From contig CBDCDT010000002.1 of assembly GCA_965215445.1 (NCBI GenBank), forward strand, positions 1,488,001 to 1,552,000: DNA of 64,000 nucleotides. The letters run 5' to 3'. Below the pieces are notes generated by a model. The model was not told the origin of the DNA. It made no database searches and saw only the letters and a list, made by a program, of their open reading frames with translations. Position numbers and translations under genes: made by a program. The DNA is from CBDBLK01 sp965215445 (lineage in GTDB: Bacteria; Bdellovibrionota; Bacteriovoracia; Bacteriovoracales; Bacteriovoracaceae). Shown piece by piece: positions 16,010 through 23,384 of this stretch. Numbering within the stretch: position 1 is the first letter of the stretch; each line of letters opens with the position of its first letter.

Positions 16010-16449
16010 CTCAAAAACTGATTTTATTTTTTGTTGCTGGACTTTTATCCTCGTCTGCGATGAGTGCAGAGGACAAACTTCCCCAGTTTAAAAAAAAGAT
16101 TTTACAAGTGGCCTATTACAAAAACACTTTTGGCCACATTCACAAAAACCCCTCGCGCTATTCCCAGTCTCTGTCCACCATAGAGTGTGGGCATCCGGTC
16201 AAAATTTATGCGCTGGAAACTGAAAAGGGAAAACCCTTGCAGGAGTTGTTCGAGGAGCGCTTCCGCTATGTGGAGGTAGGACCTTATCAAGGTTATATCG
16301 ACCAGACCTATTTGGCACCCAAAAAAGTCTCTTGCCTTCAGGATAAGTATCCCAAATTTTTTGAGCATTTGGATTTAAATCTTTCGGAGATGTATCATTG
16401 GGGCAAGTTGTATGATCACTATGCCTACGGAAAGTCGAGAGTAAAATGA
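15997..16449 (+). CDS. Exported small SH3-like protein
   Basis: 150 residues from ATG 15997, which gives a clean signal peptide (LILFFVAGLLSSSAMSAED) and lies inside the end of lapB. The mature part is beta-rich (CGHPVKIYALETEKGK, FRYVEVGPYQGYIDQTYL), which suggests a bacterial SH3-like fold, though I cannot assign a family. The next gene overlaps as ATGA. Confidence 0.7.
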   Translation: MESLTQKLILFFVAGLLSSSAMSAEDKLPQFKKKILQVAYYKNTFGHIHKNPSRYSQSLSTIECGHPVKIYALETEKGKPLQELFEERFRYVEVGPYQGYIDQTYLAPKKVSCLQDKYPKFFEHLDLNLSEMYHWGKLYDHYAYGKSRVK

Positions 16450-17306
16450 AGTTGTATGTTCTTCTCTTGCTGTTTTGTACGAATACCTTGGGTAAGGGGA
16501 ATAGTAATTTTCGTGAAGAAGTTATAGATTTCAAAAATATTCAGGAAGTTTTAAAAAATGACCGCCTCAAGGCCCACGCCCAAAACCGGCAATTGGCGTC
16601 GATTAAAGAGAAGAAATTAAAAAGTAAAGTAAACAAATACAAAATTCCCGGAGAGGCAGAGTTTTGGACATTTTTTTCAGAGTATTGGATTGTCAAAAAT
16701 GTTACTGCCTTGAAATGGGATTTTGAAAAAACCGACTACGGATTGGAGATTACTTTTCGCTCGCTTCTGGAGGCGCTGGGGTTTTATGAGCGGAGGTTTA
16801 AAATTCTTTTACTGAACACCGCAGATGTTGCTCACTTTGCATTGCCTTCTGACAACCATGAAAATATTTTTTTACTCTCTCTTCCGTTTGTTAAAGCACT
16901 GGATTTATCCAAACTGGAAATCTCTATTCTTCTATTGGAAGATTTTCTGCGTGCGCGGCAGGGGCATTTTAAAAAACTGGTGAAAAGTGATCAATTAAAT
17001 GCTTTTTTGGGAGGCAGTTTTCTCGGGAAAAATCTTGATAAAAGCGTTCTTGCGGGTGTCTCCAAAAAATACGATAAAATCATTTTTGATCAGGGATTTA
17101 ATTTTCAGCAACAATTTAAAGTCACTCATCAAATGGATTCCATGCTCAAGGCCAATACAAAATGGTGGAATACCTACTATAACGTCGTAGAGAAAATTGA
17201 TCGTTTGGTAAAATCCAACGTCCAGTACAAAAAATACCTTAGAATTTATCCTTCACCCGAATTGCAACTGAGCTGGTTGAGGCCTAAAGACAAAAGGCCT
17301 CTTTAA
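16446..17306 (+). CDS. Exported protein of unknown function
   Basis: 286 residues with a short signal peptide (MKLYVLLLLFCTNTLG). The mature part is Lys-rich and mixed alpha/beta with no motif I recognise. Overlaps upstream and abuts downstream genes exactly, so it is co-translated with the lapB-tol run. A role in envelope biogenesis is inferred only from position. Confidence 0.65.
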   Translation: MKLYVLLLLFCTNTLGKGNSNFREEVIDFKNIQEVLKNDRLKAHAQNRQLASIKEKKLKSKVNKYKIPGEAEFWTFFSEYWIVKNVTALKWDFEKTDYGLEITFRSLLEALGFYERRFKILLLNTADVAHFALPSDNHENIFLLSLPFVKALDLSKLEISILLLEDFLRARQGHFKKLVKSDQLNAFLGGSFLGKNLDKSVLAGVSKKYDKIIFDQGFNFQQQFKVTHQMDSMLKANTKWWNTYYNVVEKIDRLVKSNVQYKKYLRIYPSPELQLSWLRPKDKRPL

Positions 17307-18107
17307 ATGAGGGACAGGGATTATATAAGGCAAATTCTCTACTTTATCGGTTATCAGTTTTTAAATTTTGCCATTTATGTTGCTTTTATATCCGTTGCCA
17401 CTTTTTTTCATTTTTTGCTCGACCACAGACTTTCCGATATTGAAAATTGGATTTTTGACAAAAATTGGCCGATCTTGGGCATTGGACGTGTGATTTCGGT
17501 TTATTTTCTCTTTAAATTTTTAAGTGTAAAATTTGAAGAGCGAAGGCCTTTGCAAAAGATATTTCGCCAATTTCGGGGGAATTTACAAATTGAAACAGTG
17601 GCCTCTTTTTTATTTTTATTTGTTGCGCTTATGATTTTGGGCAGACCTGGTCGAAATGTTGACAATCCCTTTGGCATTTCCAAAATGGCCATTTCTTATT
17701 TTGGCCCTCTGATCATGTTGCTCAGCGATTGCCTGATTATTCTGGTGCTCAATCTGATTTATCCCTTGAAAAGCAAGTGGTGGCCCTCGATTTTATTTAT
17801 GAGTCTGCTGTCCGCCTCATTGACCGGTTTGCTTTTTCAATCTTCCCTGGAAAATATCTGTTTCCTTTTCTTTGGCACATTTATCGCCTATTGGTTGTTA
17901 AAGCACGAAGACCGTTTTGAGTATATTCACGCCTTGGTTTTTTGTGTGGTCTTCTTTTCTCCCATGATTGCGTTGTTTGGACTCGATCCCCTGTGGGAAA
18001 AGAATTATTCCCTTTTGCCAATGACTCAAAATATTGAAGAGATTCATTTATTAATTTTGGGAGCGGTGGTTTTGACTTACCTGACTTGGAAGCGAAACCC
18101 CGTTTAA
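17307..18107 (+). CDS. Multi-pass inner-membrane protein, unknown
   Basis: 266 residues with about six hydrophobic segments (FAIYVAFISVATFFHFLL, VASFLFLFVALMILG, SYFGPLIMLLSDCLIILVL, ICFLFFGTFIAYWLL, ALVFCVVFFSPMIALFG, LLILGAVVLTYLTW). It starts one base after the previous stop and ends 25 bases before tolQ. No family assigned. Confidence 0.65.
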   Translation: MRDRDYIRQILYFIGYQFLNFAIYVAFISVATFFHFLLDHRLSDIENWIFDKNWPILGIGRVISVYFLFKFLSVKFEERRPLQKIFRQFRGNLQIETVASFLFLFVALMILGRPGRNVDNPFGISKMAISYFGPLIMLLSDCLIILVLNLIYPLKSKWWPSILFMSLLSASLTGLLFQSSLENICFLFFGTFIAYWLLKHEDRFEYIHALVFCVVFFSPMIALFGLDPLWEKNYSLLPMTQNIEEIHLLILGAVVLTYLTWKRNPV

Positions 18108-18132
18108 AGGTTTGTCGATTGGAGGCCAACAA

Positions 18133-18840
18133 ATGAATAATGGAGAATTGGAACTGGTCAAAATTATTTGGGAGTCGGGATATGTGGTAAAGGGAGTTCT
18201 CCTTTTACTGATTGTTGCGTCGGCGGCCTCCTGGGGAATCGTTTGGTTTAAAAGGAATGTCTTGCGTTTGGTGCGGCAAAATGGCCAGGCCTTTTATGAA
18301 ATTTATTCACGCAAGTCCGACAGTTGGGAAATTGTCCTGGAAAACGCCAAAAACCTCGCTCCTTCTCCCCAGCGAGCAGTTTTTTACCACGCCTACGGTG
18401 AATTAAACCGCTTGCAAAGGTCGATCGGAGGAGAAAATAGAATTGCCAGAATCCGAGAACACTTTCGAGAGTTTGGCCTGAATGCTATAGAGCGTGCCAT
18501 GCAAAGAGGAGTTCAAAGTGCAAATTTGGAGATGGAGAAGGGACTTTCCTTCCTCGCCTCGATCGGTTCGGTTTCCCCTTTTGTGGGACTTTTCGGAACC
18601 GTGTGGGGGATTATTGATTCCTTTAGCGCTCTTTCCGGGGGAGGGGGAACTCTGGAAGCGGTAGCGCCGGGAATTGCCGAGGCCTTGGTTGCCACGGCAG
18701 TAGGTCTGGCCGCTGCCATTCCCGCCGTCTGGTTTTTTAACTACTTTAACAACCTGATTGCGGAAATTAATTCGGAATTACATTCTTTTCAGCTCGAAAT
18801 GCTCAATGCCGTGGAAGAAAAATATTGCCTGGAATGGTAA
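18133..18840 (+). CDS. tolQ: TolQ/ExbB proton-channel subunit
   Basis: 235 residues from ATG 18133, preceded by GGAGG. Three membrane segments; the conserved GLSFLASIGSVSPFVGLFGTVWGIIDSF and EALVATAVGLAAAIPAVWFFNYF are the pore helices of MotA/TolQ/ExbB proteins. With TolR it uses the proton gradient to energise TolA during outer-membrane constriction. First gene of tolQRAB. Confidence 0.93.
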   Translation: MNNGELELVKIIWESGYVVKGVLLLLIVASAASWGIVWFKRNVLRLVRQNGQAFYEIYSRKSDSWEIVLENAKNLAPSPQRAVFYHAYGELNRLQRSIGGENRIARIREHFREFGLNAIERAMQRGVQSANLEMEKGLSFLASIGSVSPFVGLFGTVWGIIDSFSALSGGGGTLEAVAPGIAEALVATAVGLAAAIPAVWFFNYFNNLIAEINSELHSFQLEMLNAVEEKYCLEW

Positions 18841-18853
18841 GGGAGAGTGATTA

Positions 18854-19276
18854 ATGGGGATGTCATCACCCCAAGGGCCTGGCCCTAAAAAACCAATTAG
18901 CGAAATCAACGTCACGCCTTTAGTGGATGTCATGTTGGTTTTGTTGGTCATCTTTATGATTACCGCTCCTTTGATGTTTAATGGCATTAAACTGGAACTT
19001 CCCAAAACCCGGGAAGTTAACCCTTTGAGTTTAACCACCGAACAAGTGGTTTTGAGCATGACCCTTTCGGGAGACCTTTTTTTGGGCAAAACCAAAGTTC
19101 TCAAAACGGAAGTCCTCGAACTGGTCAAGCAAAAATTTGCCTCTCAAAAATCAAAAATGCTTTACTTGAGGGCCGATTATGAACTCGAATACGGCAGAGT
19201 GGCCAACGTGATGTCATTTCTCAAGCGTGGAGGAATTCAAAATATTTCTTTGGTCACTCAAATAGAAGAGAAATGA
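18854..19276 (+). CDS. tolR: TolR/ExbD
   Basis: 140 residues. The cytoplasmic ISEINVTPLVDVMLVLLVIFMITAP contains the single membrane helix with its essential Asp, followed by a periplasmic alpha/beta domain. Stator partner of TolQ. Its stop overlaps the start of tolA. Confidence 0.93.
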   Translation: MGMSSPQGPGPKKPISEINVTPLVDVMLVLLVIFMITAPLMFNGIKLELPKTREVNPLSLTTEQVVLSMTLSGDLFLGKTKVLKTEVLELVKQKFASQKSKMLYLRADYELEYGRVANVMSFLKRGGIQNISLVTQIEEK

Positions 19277-20046
19277 TTACTGCAAACTCTTTTTTCACAG
19301 ATCGCACCCTCAAGGGTTATATCCAGCGTTCATTGGGAATCCATCTTCTCATCATTTTGGTTTTGACCATTTTTTCTTTTATTTACAGCTCATCATCGAG
19401 AAAGAGGCCCTACAACCTCAACCTGATTAAATCTTCAGTCCGGGTCGATGTGGTGGGTATGCCCAAACTCACTTTTCAGGAACTAAAAGCGCTGGAAAAA
19501 ATCGCCGCAAAAGACCGCTCTCAAAGTGAAAGCGCAAAACCAAGTGAATCGATGTCACCAAAGCGAGAGGAACAGAGTTTTCAGAAGATGCTAAAGAAAA
19601 TTTCCCAAAAAAAACTGGTCAGTGATAAAAAGAAGGCAGAGAGCAAGGGAAAATCTAACAAAAAACTCTCTCAAACAGCGCGCAAGAAATTGCAAAACCT
19701 GGTTTTGGCGGGCAATAAAGTGAGTCGGGGAAGTGCCTTTACTGGAGACGTGAGCGACAAGGCCATCGAAGGATTGGCGGTTTATATGGCCTCATTGCCG
19801 GAAAAAGTTCGACCCCACTGGCGCTTGCCCAGTTATCTCAAAGAGACAGAGTTGCGTTGCCGAGTGCGAATTTTTTTGGACGATAGAGGCAAATTGCTCA
19901 AGGCAGAGATTTTGGAAAGTAGCGGAGAGGAAGAGTACGACCAACGCGCTCTTGAGGCCGTGCAGGCGACGACTTTTCCACCTCCCGAACCGCTTTATCA
20001 CAAACAGGCGCTTCAGGGCAGTATTGTTTTGGGTTTCCCTCTTTAA
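19273..20046 (+). CDS. tolA: TolA/TonB-type energy transducer
   Basis: 257 residues: an N-terminal membrane anchor (about 17-37), a Lys/Ser-rich helical stalk, and a C-terminal TonB domain (CRVRIFLDDRGKLLKAEILESSGEEEYDQRALEAVQATTFPPPE). It should span the periplasm and contact TolB or Pal. By domain sequence it could be called TonB; placement between tolR and tolB favours TolA. Confidence 0.88.
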   Translation: MITANSFFTDRTLKGYIQRSLGIHLLIILVLTIFSFIYSSSSRKRPYNLNLIKSSVRVDVVGMPKLTFQELKALEKIAAKDRSQSESAKPSESMSPKREEQSFQKMLKKISQKKLVSDKKKAESKGKSNKKLSQTARKKLQNLVLAGNKVSRGSAFTGDVSDKAIEGLAVYMASLPEKVRPHWRLPSYLKETELRCRVRIFLDDRGKLLKAEILESSGEEEYDQRALEAVQATTFPPPEPLYHKQALQGSIVLGFPL

Positions 20047-20068
20047 GCAATTGCGGGTATATTGGAAA

Positions 20069-21397
20069 ATGATGAAACTTTTTTTGGTCTTAATATTTCT
20101 TACGAAGATGGTTTGTGCGCAAGACGCGTCCGACGTTCATATCGTGGCAGTGGGAGAGGCCGAACTCGAAAAGGATAAAATCACTTTTCTTGCCAACTGG
20201 CCGGAAAAGGGCATCAAGGTTTCCGACAAGGCCCGCATCGACGAATTTCAAGCGGTTTTATTCAGCGATTTTGCTTATTACCTCAAGCGTTTTGAGGTGG
20301 TGGAACAAAAAAACCGCCGAAGTGACTTTGATCCCTCCCAATTGGATGCTTGGAGCGAGAAAGCGCGCTACATAGGCCATGTTCACTACGAAGGGCAAAG
20401 CTATCGGGCCAAACTCTACGATACCAGCGTGAAGACTTTGCTGGCGGAATTTTCGGGAAATTTTAATACCCAAAACCTGCGCCAGACGGCGCACCAATTG
20501 AGCGATAATATTTACACCCAAATTACCGGCAAGAAATCCATGTTTTTAAGTAAAATTGTTTTTGTCAGTGACCGCCACGGTACGCGCAAGAATCCGGTCA
20601 AAGAGTTGTACATTGCGGACTTCGACGGCAAAAATCCCAGGCGCTTGACTCACCACCGGGGAATGGTTATTTCACCCGCTTTTGATCTGGAAAATCAAAG
20701 AGTTCTCTACAGTTTGATTGAGAGTGGTAAGAAGAAAAAAAATATCAATTTGAGAATTTTGGACTTGAGAACCAAAAAGAGTAGGCTGCTTTCCCAAAGG
20801 GCGGGAATTAATTCGGGGGCGGTTTTTATGCCCGATGGGGAACATATTTTGCTGACCTTGAGTCACCAAGGCAACGCCGAAATCTATCAAATGCATTTTA
20901 AAACCCTTCAACTGAGGCGGATTACCAAGCACTACTCTCCCGACGTCGACCCCTCGATTAATGCCAGGGGGGATAAAATGACTTTCCTCTCGGGCCGTTC
21001 GGGAATGCCCATGATCTACACTCTCGATCCCTTGGGACTTGAAAAAAGTGTCAAGAGAATCAGCTTTGTGGGCAAGTTCAACGCCACTCCGCGCTTTTCC
21101 CCCGATGGCAAACAAATTGCCTTTTCGAGTTGGCTCGACAACCGCTTTGACATTTTTCGCATCAATGCCGACGGCAGCGGCCTGTACCGCCTGACCAAAG
21201 ATTTTGGCTCCAACGAAGATCCCAGCTATTCGCCCGACGGTCAGTTTATCATCTTTTCCAGCAAGAGAGTGCTCTCCCGCTATATGGCCGTGCAAAGTCT
21301 CTACATTATGACTTCCGAGGGGGAAATCATCGGTGCGGAACTCACGAAGAGCTTGGGAAACTGTACAACTCCGAGATGGTCTAAATCCTTAAAGTAA
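20069..21397 (+). CDS. tolB: TolB periplasmic beta-propeller
   Basis: 442 residues from ATG 20069 (MMKLFLVLIFLTKMVCAQ signal peptide); the open frame further upstream lies in tolA and is not used. TolB N-terminal domain, then WD40-like propeller blades (ELYIADFDGKNPRRLTHH, NATPRFSPDGKQIAFSS, DIFRINADGSGLYRLTK). The last codons are part of a 38-bp direct repeat whose second copy lies 1.86 kb downstream. No pal or cpoB gene follows, unlike the classical operon. Confidence 0.93.
   Translation: MMKLFLVLIFLTKMVCAQDASDVHIVAVGEAELEKDKITFLANWPEKGIKVSDKARIDEFQAVLFSDFAYYLKRFEVVEQKNRRSDFDPSQLDAWSEKARYIGHVHYEGQSYRAKLYDTSVKTLLAEFSGNFNTQNLRQTAHQLSDNIYTQITGKKSMFLSKIVFVSDRHGTRKNPVKELYIADFDGKNPRRLTHHRGMVISPAFDLENQRVLYSLIESGKKKKNINLRILDLRTKKSRLLSQRAGINSGAVFMPDGEHILLTLSHQGNAEIYQMHFKTLQLRRITKHYSPDVDPSINARGDKMTFLSGRSGMPMIYTLDPLGLEKSVKRISFVGKFNATPRFSPDGKQIAFSSWLDNRFDIFRINADGSGLYRLTKDFGSNEDPSYSPDGQFIIFSSKRVLSRYMAVQSLYIMTSEGEIIGAELTKSLGNCTTPRWSKSLK
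21353..21390 (+). repeat. 38-bp direct repeat, left copy (end of tolB)
   Basis: Identical to 23215-23252. It encodes the final TolB residues LGNCTTPRWSKSL in frame, and with the right copy it brackets the hicAB island. Confidence 0.9.
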
Positions 21398-21439
21398 CCA
21401 GACTGGCCTTCAAAAAGGACATTTGAGAGAAATTTCTTA

Positions 21440-21468
21440 TTGACGAGTAGCGTAATTAGTGGTATTAA
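21440..21468 (+). promoter_or_regulatory. Promoter of the structured RNA
   Basis: TTGACG (21440-21445), 17-base spacer, TATTAA (21463-21468); predicted start about 21473-21476. Confidence 0.65.
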
Positions 21469-21472
21469 TTGT

Positions 21473-21646
21473 TCACCACTGCTTTTTCACTTTAACAAGT
21501 GAAGGGGCCGTGTTGTGCCTTATTATAAGTGCTGTTCCTAATCCTCTTCTGGTCTCCAATAAGAGGGGTCAAAACAGGCCAGCACTTCACACGGAGGCCC
21601 TAGGGAAATGTCCTTGTCATATTTATATTTGGTGAGGGCATTTTTT
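21473..21646 (+). ncRNA. Candidate structured non-coding RNA, 6S-like rod
   Basis: This is the content of the gene-free stretch 21398-21705. Nested pairings form one long rod: TCACC/GGTGA (21473-21477 with 21631-21635), ACAAG/CTTGT (21495-21499 with 21613-21617), AGGGGCCGTGT with ACACGGAGGCCCT (21503-21513 with 21589-21601), AAGTGCTG/CAGCACTT (21527-21534 with 21580-21587) and CCTCTT/AAGAGG (21543-21548 with 21561-21566). Six T follow at 21641-21646. A promoter sits just upstream and no credible reading frame is present. The size (about 174 nt), internal bulges and rod shape recall 6S RNA; the 6S identity is a guess, the RNA itself less so. Confidence 0.5.
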
Positions 21647-21714
21647 AACCAAAACCAGAAACTTGTTAAGCTGGGTATGTAAAAATTGGTAATCTGAATA
21701 AAGGAATGAAAAAA

Positions 21715-22440
21715 ATGGAAAAAAGACCTGATGAATTTCTGAAAAGATTTAATGAATTGCTGAAAATTGATGAATTAGAGTTTTCAAGAAATATTTCTTC
21801 ATGGGATTTTACTAAAGACGATGTTTATGAAGTTCGCAAAAGATATTTAGAAGTTTGTGAGAGGCTTAAGCAGAGAGGTTGGGAGTGCTATACTGGCCAA
21901 GAATACGAAAGTTCAGGTTTACCCATATCTTTTGGAAGAAATGATAGGGTTAAGGACGGCCCTGATAGAAAATTTGCTCCTTTTGTTGCTAAGAACAAAA
22001 ACCATACGAAGCCTGATGAACGCAGATTTCAACCAGAGCGTTATATTGATACTAAAAATAATAATTTTATTGAAATTGTTCAATTCCATATAAAACTTCA
22101 CAGTGAATCAATAAAATATGCTTGGGAGTGCTTTAATAAAGGTTATGATATTGAATTTGTAGTTAAATCTATGAAAAAAAGAGGCTTAACTTTACCTTAT
22201 CGGGAACTTCTTGACATCAGTGAAGATCATGAAAATAAGCGTAGAGCTTGGGCAGGTGGCAGGTATTTTTTTATTTTTGGTGAAAAAGGTAGTATTAGTT
22301 ATAAATTAAGCAAGTATAGTAATGGGAGGCTTATTGAAATTCTCCATTGGGATTTAACAAAAATTGTGGCCCACGAGAATCTGAAGTCTGATGATCGTCT
22401 CATTGAACGTTTTAAAATTTGGAAATCGACTTCTACTTAA
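21715..22440 (+). CDS. Orphan hypothetical protein in hicAB island
   Basis: 241 residues from ATG 21715, nine bases after AAGGA; ATG 21706 directly abuts the ribosome site. Charged and A+T-rich, no signal peptide or membrane segment. Text such as RKRYLEVCERLKQRGWECYTG and GGRYFFIFGEKGSISYKLSKYSNGRLIEIL shows a folded alpha/beta protein, but I recognise no family. It lies within the 38-bp direct repeats, so it is probably cargo of a transferred segment. Confidence 0.6.
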   Translation: MEKRPDEFLKRFNELLKIDELEFSRNISSWDFTKDDVYEVRKRYLEVCERLKQRGWECYTGQEYESSGLPISFGRNDRVKDGPDRKFAPFVAKNKNHTKPDERRFQPERYIDTKNNNFIEIVQFHIKLHSESIKYAWECFNKGYDIEFVVKSMKKRGLTLPYRELLDISEDHENKRRAWAGGRYFFIFGEKGSISYKLSKYSNGRLIEILHWDLTKIVAHENLKSDDRLIERFKIWKSTST

Positions 22441-22526
22441 ATTAAAAGTTCTATTTTTGGTTTTGAGAACGCCTCCTCCCCGCGAACTTGTAGAAAAGAT
22501 GGCAGTGCTCTGTACTGGGAGAAGTC

Positions 22527-22973
22527 TTACTTTTTTTCTGTTATTACAGAAGTCGCAAGGTCAAAACGCAATTCGATATCTAAGGCCTTTAAGAGTTTTT
22601 CCAAAGTAGAAAGTGATGGGTTGGTCTTGGCCGGAATCTCTAATTTTGCGTAGGCCTGTTGGGTGATTCCCAGTTTTTTGGCCACTTGGTTTTGGGAGAA
22701 GTGTTTCATTTTTCTTTTTTTTCTCAAAATAATGGCAAGGCCTACTTGAAGCTCAACATCTATCGGATAACAATTTTTCCCTTTTCTTGGTTTGGGATCG
22801 GGGATATTAAGGTTTCTGTCACAATTAGAGGCAAGCCAGCCGTTGAGTGCCTCAGATGCATTTTTCTTGGCTGCTTCCAAAGTCTCTCCTTCGGTGAAAC
22901 AACCTTTCAGTTCGGGAAAAGATACGAGGTATTCCCCAGTTTTTTGTTTGCTAATATGAGCGAAATACTTCAT
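22527..22973 (-). CDS. hicB: HicB antitoxin with C-terminal HTH
   Basis: 148 residues. N-terminal HicB fold (YFAHISKQKTGEYLVSFPELKGCFTEGETLEAAKKNASEALNGWL) that neutralises HicA, and a C-terminal XRE helix-turn-helix (SQNQVAKKLGITQQAYAKLE) for operator binding. It overlaps hicA by four bases in toxin-first order. It should repress the hicA promoter, where a perfect palindrome is present. Confidence 0.93.
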   Translation of the reverse strand: MKYFAHISKQKTGEYLVSFPELKGCFTEGETLEAAKKNASEALNGWLASNCDRNLNIPDPKPRKGKNCYPIDVELQVGLAIILRKKRKMKHFSQNQVAKKLGITQQAYAKLEIPAKTNPSLSTLEKLLKALDIELRFDLATSVITEKK

Positions 22974-23161
22974 TTTCTTTCAACTCCGGCCTGTTTTAAA
23001 ATGGTTTTTTCCAATCCCCTGCCAAGTGCTTTATTGCCGTGTACGGGAACCGGAATGGTTTCTCTCCCTTTTGTCATAATATGATGACTTCCCTTGACCC
23101 TGGAAAGATTCCAACCATTGCGTTTTAAAAGTTTTACGACCTCTTTTCCACTAAGGGGCAT
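22970..23161 (-). CDS. hicA: HicA mRNA interferase toxin
   Basis: 63 residues, typical for HicA. dsRNA-binding-like fold with GKEVVKLLKRNGW and the catalytic His region RVKGSHHIMTKG, ending in KTILKQAGV. It cleaves mRNA independently of ribosomes when HicB is lost. Its promoter leaves essentially no 5' leader. Confidence 0.93.
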   Translation of the reverse strand: MPLSGKEVVKLLKRNGWNLSRVKGSHHIMTKGRETIPVPVHGNKALGRGLEKTILKQAGVERK

Positions 23162-23169
23162 TCTAGGTA

Positions 23170-23198
23170 ATTTTACTACTTATAAGTTGTTAATTCAA
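23170..23198 (-). promoter_or_regulatory. hicAB promoter with internal palindrome
   Basis: TTGAAT (23198-23193), 17-base spacer, TAAAAT (23175-23170). The -10 ends eight bases before the hicA ATG. The spacer contains the perfect palindrome ACTTATAAGT (23178-23187), a likely HicB operator. Confidence 0.6.
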
Positions 23199-23214
23199 TA
23201 TGGCCAAAATTTAA

Positions 23215-23252
23215 TTGGGAAACTGTACAACTCCGAGATGGTCTAAATCCTT
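23215..23252 (+). repeat. 38-bp direct repeat, right copy
   Basis: Identical to the tolB end at 21353-21390. Read in the tolB frame it continues for a few codons (SLN) to a TAG, which would form an alternative TolB C-terminus. Confidence 0.9.
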
Positions 23253-23300
23253 GAAATCATTGAATTAGGCCAAAAATATGTAAGTTCGACATATTTAGTC

Positions 23301-23329
23301 TTGTAAATTCTTTAGACGCATTGTATAAT
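23301..23329 (+). promoter_or_regulatory. Promoter of the GAF/AAA+ regulator gene
   Basis: TTGTAA, 17-base spacer, consensus TATAAT (23324-23329); predicted start near 23336, giving a leader of about 50 bases with AGGAG before ATG 23385. Confidence 0.6.
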
Positions 23330-23384
23330 AAGTGTCAATAAAGTTATCACTTTTATGAGGCCCTATGTGTTTAGGAGTTAAACA

